Part shown: positions 10,188 through 17,352 of the stretch, piece after piece | Numbering within the stretch: the stretch's first letter is position 1 | Layout of the letters: each line of letters opens with the position of its first letter | Assembly (NCBI RefSeq): GCF_024519315.1 | Contig: NZ_JANIIC010000008.1 | Span: 124,001-188,000, forward strand | From: Streptomyces malaysiensis subsp. samsunensis | GTDB lineage: Bacteria > Actinomycetota > Actinomycetes > Streptomycetales > Streptomycetaceae | DNA length: 64,000 nt | Reading direction: 5' to 3' | Position numbers and translations under genes: made by a program | Notes under the pieces: model-generated | What the model was told of the DNA's origin: nothing | Database searches by the model: none | What the model saw: only the letters and a program-made list of their open reading frames with translations

Positions 10188-11546
10188 TCACCCCCTCCCG
10201 TCGCGCACCAGCCACAGCAGCCGGTCCAGCACCCGGCGGCCCCCGGCCCGTATCCCGTCGTGCTCGAACTCGTCGGTCACCCAGGTGCGCAGGCCCCGGA
10301 TCGACCGGGCGGTGGCCAGGGAGTGCTCCGTGTCCACGTACAGGTCGTCGTGGTAGATCACGGCGGCCACCGGCACGGTGTTACGGGCCAGCCGCCCGGT
10401 GTCGTACAGCGGGCCCCAGCCGGTGCGTTCGGCGAGCAGTTCGGCGGTGCGGCGCAGCGGGCGCAGCGCGGCGTGGGTGTCCAGCATCCAGGGGTGCGCC
10501 GTCTCGCCCGTGAGGAGCACCGGACGGTCCTCCACGAGCGCCTTACCGGCGTCGAAAGCGGGGAATTCCGCGCGGACCCGCTCCGCGGCCCAGTCGGTGG
10601 CCCGGCCGTCCTGGGCGTAGATGGACTCCAGCAGCAGGGTGAAGAGCGGGTTGGCGGCGCGGGAGAGCACCGCCGCCATCCGCTCGCGGAACGTATCGCT
10701 CAGCCGCGGCCCGTCGGCGGTGGGCACGAAGGCGTCCTCCAGGAGGTAGTGCAGCTGGTGCGATCCATAGCCGGTGCCGAGCAGGAAGCCGAGTTGCTGG
10801 AGGGCGGGGACGGTGAGCAGGGTCCCGTCGGTCAGGACCTCCTCGTGGTCGGTCAGATGCCGTACGAGGGCACGGACGGTGGCCTCGTCGTCCGGGTAGC
10901 GGGCGTAGTGGGCGAGGGTCTTGCGCTCCATCCGCGGATAGGCGGTCCGGTAGACGGCGTCCGTGTCGATCCCGCTGTCGATCGCGGGCAGTCCGCCCGC
11001 GAGCAGCACCGAGTCCAGCCCCTCCGGCGCGTGGGACAGGTAGGTCACGGCGCAGAAGCCGCCGAAGCTCTGGCCGAGCACGGTCCATGGGCGGTCCCCG
11101 ATGAGCCGGCGCCGGATCAGCTCGCAGTCGCGCACGATCGCGTCGGCGCGGAAGTGGGAGAGGTACTCGGCCTGCTCCTCGGGGCCGCCGCGCAGCGGCA
11201 GGGTCTGGCGGTTGGCCGGGGTGGAGCGGCCGGTGCCGCGCTGGTCGAGGAGGAGCACGCGGTAATCGTCGAGCGCGCGGTCCAGCCAGCCGGAGCGGCC
11301 CACCGGACGGTCCGCACCGCTGCCGGGTCCGCCCTGGAGGTAGAGCAGCCAGGGGAGCCGCTCGCGCTGGGCCGCGGTTTTCCCCGCGGCGACGACCTCT
11401 CGTGCGTAAAGCCGGATCAGCTCGCCCTCGGGAGCCTTATGGTCGAGCGGTACGTCGAAGTGATAGTCGGCGAGGAGCAGTTCCGGCTGACGGACGGTCG
11501 TCACGGCGCCCGGCCCGGCCGGTACCGCTGTGCTTGCCTGCTGCAT
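10188..11546 (-). CDS. S33-family alpha/beta hydrolase (proline iminopeptidase-like)
   Basis: The 452-residue protein has DQRGTGRS at 101-108 and the nucleophile elbow GQSFGG with Ser160, both typical of prolyl aminopeptidases. The usual oxyanion-hole motif HGGPG is QGGPG here (71-75). A helical cap region precedes the C-terminal part with the candidate catalytic His in EFEHDG. No signal peptide is seen, so it should be cytoplasmic and release N-terminal residues, often proline, from peptides. The gene is divergent from an XRE-TPR regulator with 67 bp between them, so that regulator may control it. Confidence 0.88.
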   Translation of the reverse strand: MQQASTAVPAGPGAVTTVRQPELLLADYHFDVPLDHKAPEGELIRLYAREVVAAGKTAAQRERLPWLLYLQGGPGSGADRPVGRSGWLDRALDDYRVLLLDQRGTGRSTPANRQTLPLRGGPEEQAEYLSHFRADAIVRDCELIRRRLIGDRPWTVLGQSFGGFCAVTYLSHAPEGLDSVLLAGGLPAIDSGIDTDAVYRTAYPRMERKTLAHYARYPDDEATVRALVRHLTDHEEVLTDGTLLTVPALQQLGFLLGTGYGSHQLHYLLEDAFVPTADGPRLSDTFRERMAAVLSRAANPLFTLLLESIYAQDGRATDWAAERVRAEFPAFDAGKALVEDRPVLLTGETAHPWMLDTHAALRPLRRTAELLAERTGWGPLYDTGRLARNTVPVAAVIYHDDLYVDTEHSLATARSIRGLRTWVTDEFEHDGIRAGGRRVLDRLLWLVRDGRG

Positions 11547-11613
11547 CCTTCAATCCTCACGTTAAATGGACTTAGCCCGGCGATTAAGTTACCGCCGGGG
11601 AGAAGAGGGCACG
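11547..11613. promoter_or_regulatory. Divergent control region with ACTTA-N10-TAAGT palindrome
   Basis: This spacer separates the S33 hydrolase start from the XRE-TPR regulator start. It is locally AT-rich and holds the inverted repeat ACTTA/TAAGT (11570-11574 and 11585-11589), a plausible operator for the XRE protein. A Shine-Dalgarno AGAGGG sits just before the regulator GTG. Confidence 0.5.
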
Positions 11614-13317
11614 GTGGCCGACAGAAGCGCCGGTGACGGGCGGACGGCGGGAACGGTGACGGGGGCGGCCGGGGCGGAGTCGACCGCCGAGCTGGGGCGC
11701 CGGGTGCTCAGACTGCGCACGGAGCGCGGGTTCACCCAGCGGCAGCTGGCCGAGCCCGCGTACACCGCCGCCTATGTCTCCACCCTCGAGGCCGGGAAGG
11801 TGCGCCCCTCCGAAGCCGCGCTGCGCCATCTCGCGGACCGGCTCGGCGTCAGCTACGAGGAGCTGACCACGGGCCGCTCACCGCGCGACGCCACCCGGCT
11901 GCGGGCCGCCCTCACCGATGCCCGGCGGGCACTGGCGACCGGCGCCGCCGAGGACGCCACCGGGCTCTTCGAGGAGGTGCGCGACGAGGCGGAGCGGCTC
12001 GGGTTCGCCGAGGAGCGCTCGGCGGCCCTGCTGGGGCTCGGCGACTGCGCGCTGGAGACCGGCGAACTCACCCTCGCCCGCGACCACTTCGAGGACGTGG
12101 AGCGGCTGCTCGCCGGGGAACCGCTGCCCCGCCGGATCCCCGCGATCCGCGGCCGGGCCGTGGCCCATCTCCTCGCGGGCGAACTGCGCTACTCCTGCTA
12201 TCTGCTGGAGAGCGCCATCGACGAGCTCAACGCCTCGGGGCTGCACGACCCGTACGCGCTGCTGCTGCTCTATACGGCGGCCATCGCGCCCTATATGGAC
12301 ATGGGGGCGCACGCCCGTGCCGTACGCGCCGCCGAGTTGGCGCTCGCGCTGGCCCCGAGCGTGGACGACCCGGGGCTCATCGCCCGGATGCACCGCGGAG
12401 TGGCCCGCACCCTGATCGCCGAGGGGCGGACGGCCGAGGCCGACGCCTCCCTGGCCAAGGCGCAGGAGCTGTACGAACAGCTGCGCATCCACACCGACCT
12501 GGCGCACTGCCACTGGATGCGCGGCTATGTGCACGCCCAGGACGGCAATCTGGAGCGCGCCGAGCGCGAACTGCGCACCGCACGGGACATGCTGGCCTCC
12601 AAGCGGGCCGCGCTGTTCACCGTGCAGGTCGAGGTCGAGCTGGCGGATGTGCTGCGCCGACGCGGCCGTACGGCGGAGGCGGAAGCCCTGTTGCTGCCGC
12701 TGCTGGCGCGCTCCCCCGCACCGGGGCCGGTGAACGCCCCGGGCCCGGTGGAGACCCCGGAACCCGCGACCACCCCAGAGGCCGCCCCGGGACCCATGAC
12801 CGCCCCTGGGGCCGCCCCGGAACCCGCGACCGCCCCAGGGGCCGCCCCGGAACCCATGACCGCCCCTGGGGCCGCCCCGGAACCCGCGACCACCCCAGAG
12901 GCCGCCCCGGAACCCGCGACCGCCCCAGGGGCCGCCCCGGAACCCGCGACCGCCCCAGGGGCCGCCCCGGAACCCATGACCGCCCCCGGAGGGCCGGGCG
13001 CGACGGCCGACGAGGCCGGGCTGACCGCCGAGCGCGGCGCGGTCCACGCGGGCGGCGCACACCGACTGCTGGGCCTGATCGCGGACGAGCGGGGCGACGT
13101 CGAGGCCGCCGAGGAGCACTACTGCGCGGCGCTGTCGCTGCTGGAACGCACCGGCGCGGCGGGCGACCTGGCCGATCTGTGCCGACTGCTGGGAGACCTG
13201 CTGCGCCGGGAGGGCCGCCTGGAGGCCGCGATGGACGCCTACCGCACCGGGCTCGGCCACCGCGCCGCGCCCGGCACCACCACCCTGGGCCCGGCTCCCG
13301 CCGAGCCCCCCATGTGA
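11614..13317 (+). CDS. XRE-family regulator with TPR domain and an expanded repeat linker
   Basis: The GTG start at 11614 follows AGAGGG. An ATG at 11566 is in frame, but that extension would contain two TTA codons and cover the divergent promoter. The 567-residue product has a helix-turn-helix near residues 32-85 (RTERGFTQRQLAE, YVSTLEAGKVRP), then TPR-like helical repeats to about 375. A low-complexity stretch of eight 10-residue units (AAPEPATAPG type, about 380-459) follows, then more TPR helices. Such proteins sense ligands or peptides through the TPR part and bind DNA as dimers. It probably controls the divergent hydrolase. The repeat block inside the TPR array is unusual and is likely a flexible insertion. 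Confidence 0.87.
   Translation: MADRSAGDGRTAGTVTGAAGAESTAELGRRVLRLRTERGFTQRQLAEPAYTAAYVSTLEAGKVRPSEAALRHLADRLGVSYEELTTGRSPRDATRLRAALTDARRALATGAAEDATGLFEEVRDEAERLGFAEERSAALLGLGDCALETGELTLARDHFEDVERLLAGEPLPRRIPAIRGRAVAHLLAGELRYSCYLLESAIDELNASGLHDPYALLLLYTAAIAPYMDMGAHARAVRAAELALALAPSVDDPGLIARMHRGVARTLIAEGRTAEADASLAKAQELYEQLRIHTDLAHCHWMRGYVHAQDGNLERAERELRTARDMLASKRAALFTVQVEVELADVLRRRGRTAEAEALLLPLLARSPAPGPVNAPGPVETPEPATTPEAAPGPMTAPGAAPEPATAPGAAPEPMTAPGAAPEPATTPEAAPEPATAPGAAPEPATAPGAAPEPMTAPGGPGATADEAGLTAERGAVHAGGAHRLLGLIADERGDVEAAEEHYCAALSLLERTGAAGDLADLCRLLGDLLRREGRLEAAMDAYRTGLGHRAAPGTTTLGPAPAEPPM
12751..12990 (+). repeat. 30-bp in-frame minisatellite, eight copies
   Basis: Seven close copies of a 30-bp unit start every 30 bp from 12781 to 12961, with a diverged eighth copy at 12751. 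Each encodes ten residues of the type AAPEP(A/M)T(A/T)P(G/E). Because the period is a multiple of three, copy-number changes keep the regulator gene in frame. Confidence 0.95.
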
Positions 13318-13772
13318 GGCGTCCATCGGCCCCTCCCGCCCCCACCGACCGCCCGCCCGGCCCTTCCCCGTACCTTCTCGGGGGCCGGCCGGCGCCTGGG
13401 TCGCCGGTCGGAGCGCCTGGTCGGGGCGCACCGCACGGCGGGCGGTCGGAGAGACGAACAGGCCGCCGCGTGTGGGGGTCGCGGCGGCCTGACCGCGGCA
13501 ACGCCCCGCTGCCGTTCCGGACGCGCATCGGGAGGCACTCCGGCGCGTTCACGGTGCTGGGGTTCCGGGACGAACCCCACGGGGTGATGCGGCTTGAGCT
13601 CCACTCTGCCTGGTGGGAACCACCAGGGAAATCCCCCATTGGTCTGCCGTCACCCCCTCCGACCGGCGGGGGTGTTCCCGCCCACTGACGGAGCCAACCA
13701 CTCCATATTCGCCCGCCGATGGGGCAGGCTGTCCGAGCAATGGGCATGACAGCTGAGGCGAGGGAGCGGCCG
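13318..13772. other. 455-bp gene-free region with three successive hairpins
   Basis: It lies between the XRE-TPR gene and the response regulator gene. Three perfect stems are present: GGGGTTC/GAACCCC (13559-13565, 13572-13578), CCTGGTGG/CCACCAGG with a 3-nt loop (13609-13627), and CACCCCC/GGGGGTG (13651-13657, 13668-13674). They could terminate the upstream transcript or form a leader for the two-component operon. No credible gene is visible. Confidence 0.55.
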
Positions 13773-14441
13773 GTGATCCGTGTGGCTGTAGTGGACGACG
13801 AGGCGCTCGTACGATCCGGTCTGCGACTGATCCTGGGCACGGCCCCGGATATCGAAGTGGTCGCCGAATGTTCCGGGGCCGCCGCAGTGGACACGGTGCT
13901 GGGCAGCAGAGCCGATGTGGTCCTGCTCGACATCCGGATGCCGGACGCCGACGGGCTCAGCGTCCTCAGACAGTTGCGGGCCGCGCCCCGCTCCCCCGCC
14001 GTGGCGATGCTGACGACCTTCGACGTCCAGGAGTACCTGGCGGCCGCGCTGCGCGCCGGGGCCGCGGGCTTCCTCCTCAAGGACACCGATCCGGAACAGC
14101 TCGTACGGGCCGTGCGCACCCTCGCCCAGGGCGGCAGTGTGCTCGACCCGGCCGTGACCCGCGCCGTGATAGGCGGATACCTCGCCGCCGAGGCGGAGGC
14201 GACGGCCGCCGAGGCCGTCGAGGCACTCACCCCGCGCGAACGGGAGGTGCTGGCGCTGCTGGGGGAAGGGCTGGCCAATCCGCAGATCGCCGAGCGGATG
14301 GGGCTGGCGCCCAGCACCGTCAAGGACCATGTGCGGGCGGTCCTCGGCAAATTGGGCGGGCTCAACCGTGTCCAGGCGGCGATCGTCGCCGACCGGGCCG
14401 GGCTCGTCAGCAGCCGGCCGCCGATAGGCGGCCCTCGATGA
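13773..14441 (+). CDS. NarL/LuxR-type response regulator
   Basis: The start is the GTG at 13773, preceded by AGGGAG; this removes a poorly conserved extension (alternative ATGs at 13740 and 13746) and gives the canonical opening MIRVAVVDDE. The 222-residue protein has a receiver domain with the acidic pair Asp8/Asp9 and phospho-acceptor Asp53 (LLDIRMP), and a C-terminal LuxR helix-turn-helix (LTPREREVLALLGEG, about 151-165, then AERMGLAPSTVKDHV). It should bind DNA when phosphorylated by the histidine kinase whose gene overlaps it by 4 bp. Targets cannot be inferred. Confidence 0.93.
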   Translation: MIRVAVVDDEALVRSGLRLILGTAPDIEVVAECSGAAAVDTVLGSRADVVLLDIRMPDADGLSVLRQLRAAPRSPAVAMLTTFDVQEYLAAALRAGAAGFLLKDTDPEQLVRAVRTLAQGGSVLDPAVTRAVIGGYLAAEAEATAAEAVEALTPREREVLALLGEGLANPQIAERMGLAPSTVKDHVRAVLGKLGGLNRVQAAIVADRAGLVSSRPPIGGPR

Positions 14442-15832
14442 GCGTCTCCCCGCTGTCCCGCGGTTCCTCCCCGGACAAGCCGGGCGCGCCCCCGGCCCCG
14501 CCGCCCGCGCCCGCCTCGCCACCCGCGTCCCCCTCGTCACCGCCGCCCACCCCGCCCGCCCGGTGGCGGCCGCCGCGCCGGGTCATGCGCTGGGGGTCGC
14601 TGATCGTCCCCGTCCTGCTCGCGGTGGCCGACGCGCTGCTCGTCAACGGCGTCACCTTCGGGCTGGAGCTCAACGTCTCGCTGGTGGCGGCCGCCGCGCT
14701 GTTGGTGCGCCGGAAGCTGCCCGCGCTGGTCTTCCTGGTCACGCTGCCGGGGATCCTCATCGGCTACGTATGGTTCGCGCCGATGATCGCCCTCTACACG
14801 GTGGCCGTACTCCGCCCCGCCCACCGGCTGCTGGGCATCTCCGCGCTGCTGCTGGCCGCCGCGCACTTCATCCCCTGGCCGGTCTCCGACTTCGAGCCGA
14901 CCGCGTACCGGGAGAACACCCTCACCCTCATCGACGCGTGCGTGACCTCCGTGGGGCCCATCGCGCTCGGCCTCCTGGTGCGCACCCGGGGCGAACTCGC
15001 CGCCCGCATAGAGGATCTGACCCGCAGCCGCCGCCATGCGGACGAGCTGATCGCCGAACAGGTGCTGTCCACCGAACGCGCCCGGCTCGCCCGCGAGATG
15101 CATGACGTGGTCGCCCATCAAGTCAGCCTCATCAGCCTCCAGGCCGGCGCGGTGCAGATCAGCGCGGAGGACGCGAAGGCGCGGGAGGGCGCGCGGACGA
15201 TCCGCGAGCTGTCGGTGCGGACCCTGGACGAACTCCGCCATATGGTCGGCATCCTGCGCGCGGCGGGCGGCGACCACGAGGAGCTGACCCCGCAGCCCCG
15301 GCTGGCCGATCTGGCCCGGATGATCGAACTCAGCGCCCTGAACGTCACCTTCGAGACGGACGGCGCGACCGAGCGGCCGGGCCACTCGGAGGCGGTCGAA
15401 CGGGCCGCCTTCCGCATCGTCCAGGAGGCGCTGACCAACGTCCGCAAGCACGCGCCGGGAGCGCGGGTGACGGTACGGGTGAACGAGGCGGAGGCGCCGG
15501 GCCCGGAATCGGCGGGGTCGGAGTCGGCACGGCCGGAGTCGGCAGGGCGCCAGGCGACGCGGCCGAAGGCGGCCGCCGTGCCGGGAGCGGCTCATGGGGC
15601 GGCTCAACAGGCGGAGGAGGTACGGGGCCTGCGGGTCGAGGTGCGCAACGGGCCGCCCGACGCCTCCGCCGTGGCCCCCGGGCTGCCGGGCGGCGGTCAC
15701 GGTCTGGTCGGGCTGCGGGAGCGCGCTCAACTGCTGGGCGGCACGCTGGAGGCGGGGCCCACGGAGGAGGGCGGCTTCGTCGTACGGGCCGACTTCCCCG
15801 AGTCCCCACGCGCCACGGGACCGGCGGCATGA
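14438..15832 (+). CDS. Sensor histidine kinase (HisKA_3 type)
   Basis: The ATG overlaps the response regulator stop (ATGA), so the pair is translationally coupled. The 464-residue protein has a Pro/Ser-rich cytoplasmic N-terminus (1-45), about five hydrophobic membrane segments (55-180), a DHp domain with phospho-acceptor His222 in REMHDVVAHQ, and an ATP-binding domain (N-box ALTNVRKHA, G-box GGGHGLVGLRERA). An Ala/Glu/Ser-rich insert of about 45 residues separates the N- and G-boxes. This NarX-like class usually senses membrane or cell-envelope signals. The large membrane part and lack of an extracellular loop suggest intramembrane sensing. Confidence 0.93.
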   Translation: MSVSPLSRGSSPDKPGAPPAPPPAPASPPASPSSPPPTPPARWRPPRRVMRWGSLIVPVLLAVADALLVNGVTFGLELNVSLVAAAALLVRRKLPALVFLVTLPGILIGYVWFAPMIALYTVAVLRPAHRLLGISALLLAAAHFIPWPVSDFEPTAYRENTLTLIDACVTSVGPIALGLLVRTRGELAARIEDLTRSRRHADELIAEQVLSTERARLAREMHDVVAHQVSLISLQAGAVQISAEDAKAREGARTIRELSVRTLDELRHMVGILRAAGGDHEELTPQPRLADLARMIELSALNVTFETDGATERPGHSEAVERAAFRIVQEALTNVRKHAPGARVTVRVNEAEAPGPESAGSESARPESAGRQATRPKAAAVPGAAHGAAQQAEEVRGLRVEVRNGPPDASAVAPGLPGGGHGLVGLRERAQLLGGTLEAGPTEEGGFVVRADFPESPRATGPAA

Positions 15833-15959
15833 ACAGGCCGATGACGCCCCTGAGCGGAGGGACACCCATGGGCGAACGGAAGCCTCTGGAAGGCGGACGG
15901 ACGGCTCCAGGGGGCCGACGGACACCCCTGAGCGGATCGGCGCGGAAGTCGGCTGCGGT

Positions 15960-16035
15960 TCTGCGGCGCCCCGAAGGGGCGCGGGGCTGTGTCGACATGC
16001 CGCTCCGCCGCACGGGCGCGACCGGCTACGACGGC
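15960..16035. repeat. Interspersed Streptomyces repeat with GCGCCCC-GAA-GGGGCGC hairpin
   Basis: A hairpin GCGCCCC/GGGGCGC with a GAA loop is followed by GCGGGGCTGTGTCGACATG and then by a GC-rich CCGCTCCGCCG-type segment. I recognise this from memory as a short intergenic sequence recurring in Streptomyces genomes. It lies between the convergent histidine kinase and STAS genes and may act as their terminator. Confidence 0.6.
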
Positions 16036-16086
16036 GACGGCGCCGCGGACGATCGACGGCAGGTCAGGGCGGGTCCGGCGGAGCGC

Positions 16087-16479
16087 TCAGGCGGACAGCG
16101 GGTCGACCGCGTCCTCGTCCTCCCCGTCCGGCTCGGTGGCCGCCCCCAGATCGGGATAGACATCGAACAGCCGCCGCACCCCCAGGGCCGCCAGCACCCG
16201 GTGCACATGCGAACCGTGGGCGGCGCCCTGCGGCGGCAGGATCAGCCGCAGCCGGCCCGAGCACGATCTCATCAGCCGACGCGCCGCGATCAGTACGCCG
16301 ACCCCGCTGGAGTCGCAGAACCGGACCTCCGAGAGGTCCAGAACCAGCCAGTGGCGGCCCTCGGCGACCGCGTCGTGGACGTGCTGCCGGACTGCGGGCG
16401 AGGTCACCAGGTCCATCTCCCCCGAGACCTGGAGAACGACCCACTCCCCCCGCCGGTCCTCCATCACCTTCAACGTCAC
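16087..16479 (-). CDS. STAS-domain anti-sigma factor antagonist
   Basis: The protein reads as a complete STAS domain: a strand region VVLQVSGEMDLVTSP, then LVLDLSEVRFCDSSGVGVLIAA around the conserved phospho-Ser in DSSG, then an acidic tail (DGEDEDAVDPLSA). Such proteins bind anti-sigma factors when dephosphorylated and so free a sigma factor. The start is uncertain: GTG at 16479 gives 130 residues. The frame stays open upstream through a basic stretch (KFRLRRAKGFGR) towards an ATG near 16650, so a longer form is possible. The gene is divergent from a sigma/anti-sigma pair, an informative pairing. Confidence 0.85.
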   Translation of the reverse strand: MTLKVMEDRRGEWVVLQVSGEMDLVTSPAVRQHVHDAVAEGRHWLVLDLSEVRFCDSSGVGVLIAARRLMRSCSGRLRLILPPQGAAHGSHVHRVLAALGVRRLFDVYPDLGAATEPDGEDEDAVDPLSA

Positions 16480-16623
16480 GCGCCCGAAGCCCTTCGCTCG
16501 CCGCAACCGGAATTTGCTGTTCCCGGGCGGCTGCCCGCCCGTCGGCGCATGAAACTCCCCCAGGCATACGCCGTGAGGGACGACCCTATGCCGCGGCGAA
16601 GCGTTTCGTCTCCCCGATCCTGC

Positions 16624-16674
16624 GCAAAGTGACCGCGCCAATACCATGCGCGGCCTGATTCCCACGCACTTTGC
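16624..16674. promoter_or_regulatory. Nested palindrome in the STAS/sigma divergent region
   Basis: An outer inverted repeat GCAAAGTG/CACTTTGC (16624-16631, 16667-16674) encloses an inner CCGCGC/GCGCGG pair around 16634-16653. It lies between the divergent STAS and sigma factor genes and is a candidate operator, or a hairpin in a long leader of either transcript. Confidence 0.45.
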
Positions 16675-16773
16675 CTGATGGACGCGTGTTGTGTGAGCAA
16701 CCGGCATTACATTCGATATGAACGCGGGCATAGTGCCTGGAGGGCCGGCCGGACGACTCGGGAAGGGGGTCGC

Positions 16774-17352
16774 ATGGCGAATGACGCACCACCCCGCTGG
16801 GACCGAAGGATGCAACAGCGTCTGGCGCGCGGTGAAGCGGCCGCACTCGCCGAGCTCTACGACCGATTCGCCTCACTTGTCCATAATTTGGCGCATCGGG
16901 TCCTGGAGGACGAGACGGCGGCCGACCGCATCACCCGGGAAGTCTTCGGCTACGTCTGGGAGAACCCGGACGCGTACGACCCCCAGCAGGGCTCGCTGCG
17001 CGCCTGGATCGCCATGCTCACCCAGCGCCAGGCCGTGCACCGGCTGCGCACCTCGCAGACCGCCCCGGCCGACGGGGACACGCTCTCGACCGAGGCCCTG
17101 GAGGAGCGGATCCGCGAGGCGTCCGTGGCCGCCCGCGCCGACTACATCGTCACCTCGATGCCCGCCCCGCTGCGCGCCGCCCTGGAGCTCGCCTACTTCG
17201 ACCGCCGCGACTACCGCCAGGCCGCGGCCGCCCTCGGGGTGACCGAGGACGAGGCCAGACGCCGCCTGCGGCTGGGCCTCCAGCTGCTGTCGACGGCCCA
17301 TGTGCAGCCGCCCCGCGCGGTCTCGCCCCCCGGCTACGGACGGGCGCTGTGA
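16774..17352 (+). CDS. ECF-like RNA polymerase sigma factor
   Basis: The ATG at 16774 follows GGAAGGGGG, giving 192 residues. Region 2 is visible at about residues 15-85 (ALAELYDRFASLVHNLAHRVLEDE, then EVFGYVWENP and GSLRAWIAMLTQRQAVHRLR). Region 4 follows at about 125-175 (ALELAYFDRRDYRQAAAALGVTEDEARRRL). It should direct RNA polymerase to a specific promoter set. The next gene starts inside its stop codon (GTGA) and encodes a zinc-finger protein, the usual arrangement for a sigma factor and its anti-sigma factor. A STAS antagonist is divergent, so control may be by partner switching as well as by the zinc protein. Confidence 0.9.
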   Translation: MANDAPPRWDRRMQQRLARGEAAALAELYDRFASLVHNLAHRVLEDETAADRITREVFGYVWENPDAYDPQQGSLRAWIAMLTQRQAVHRLRTSQTAPADGDTLSTEALEERIREASVAARADYIVTSMPAPLRAALELAYFDRRDYRQAAAALGVTEDEARRRLRLGLQLLSTAHVQPPRAVSPPGYGRAL

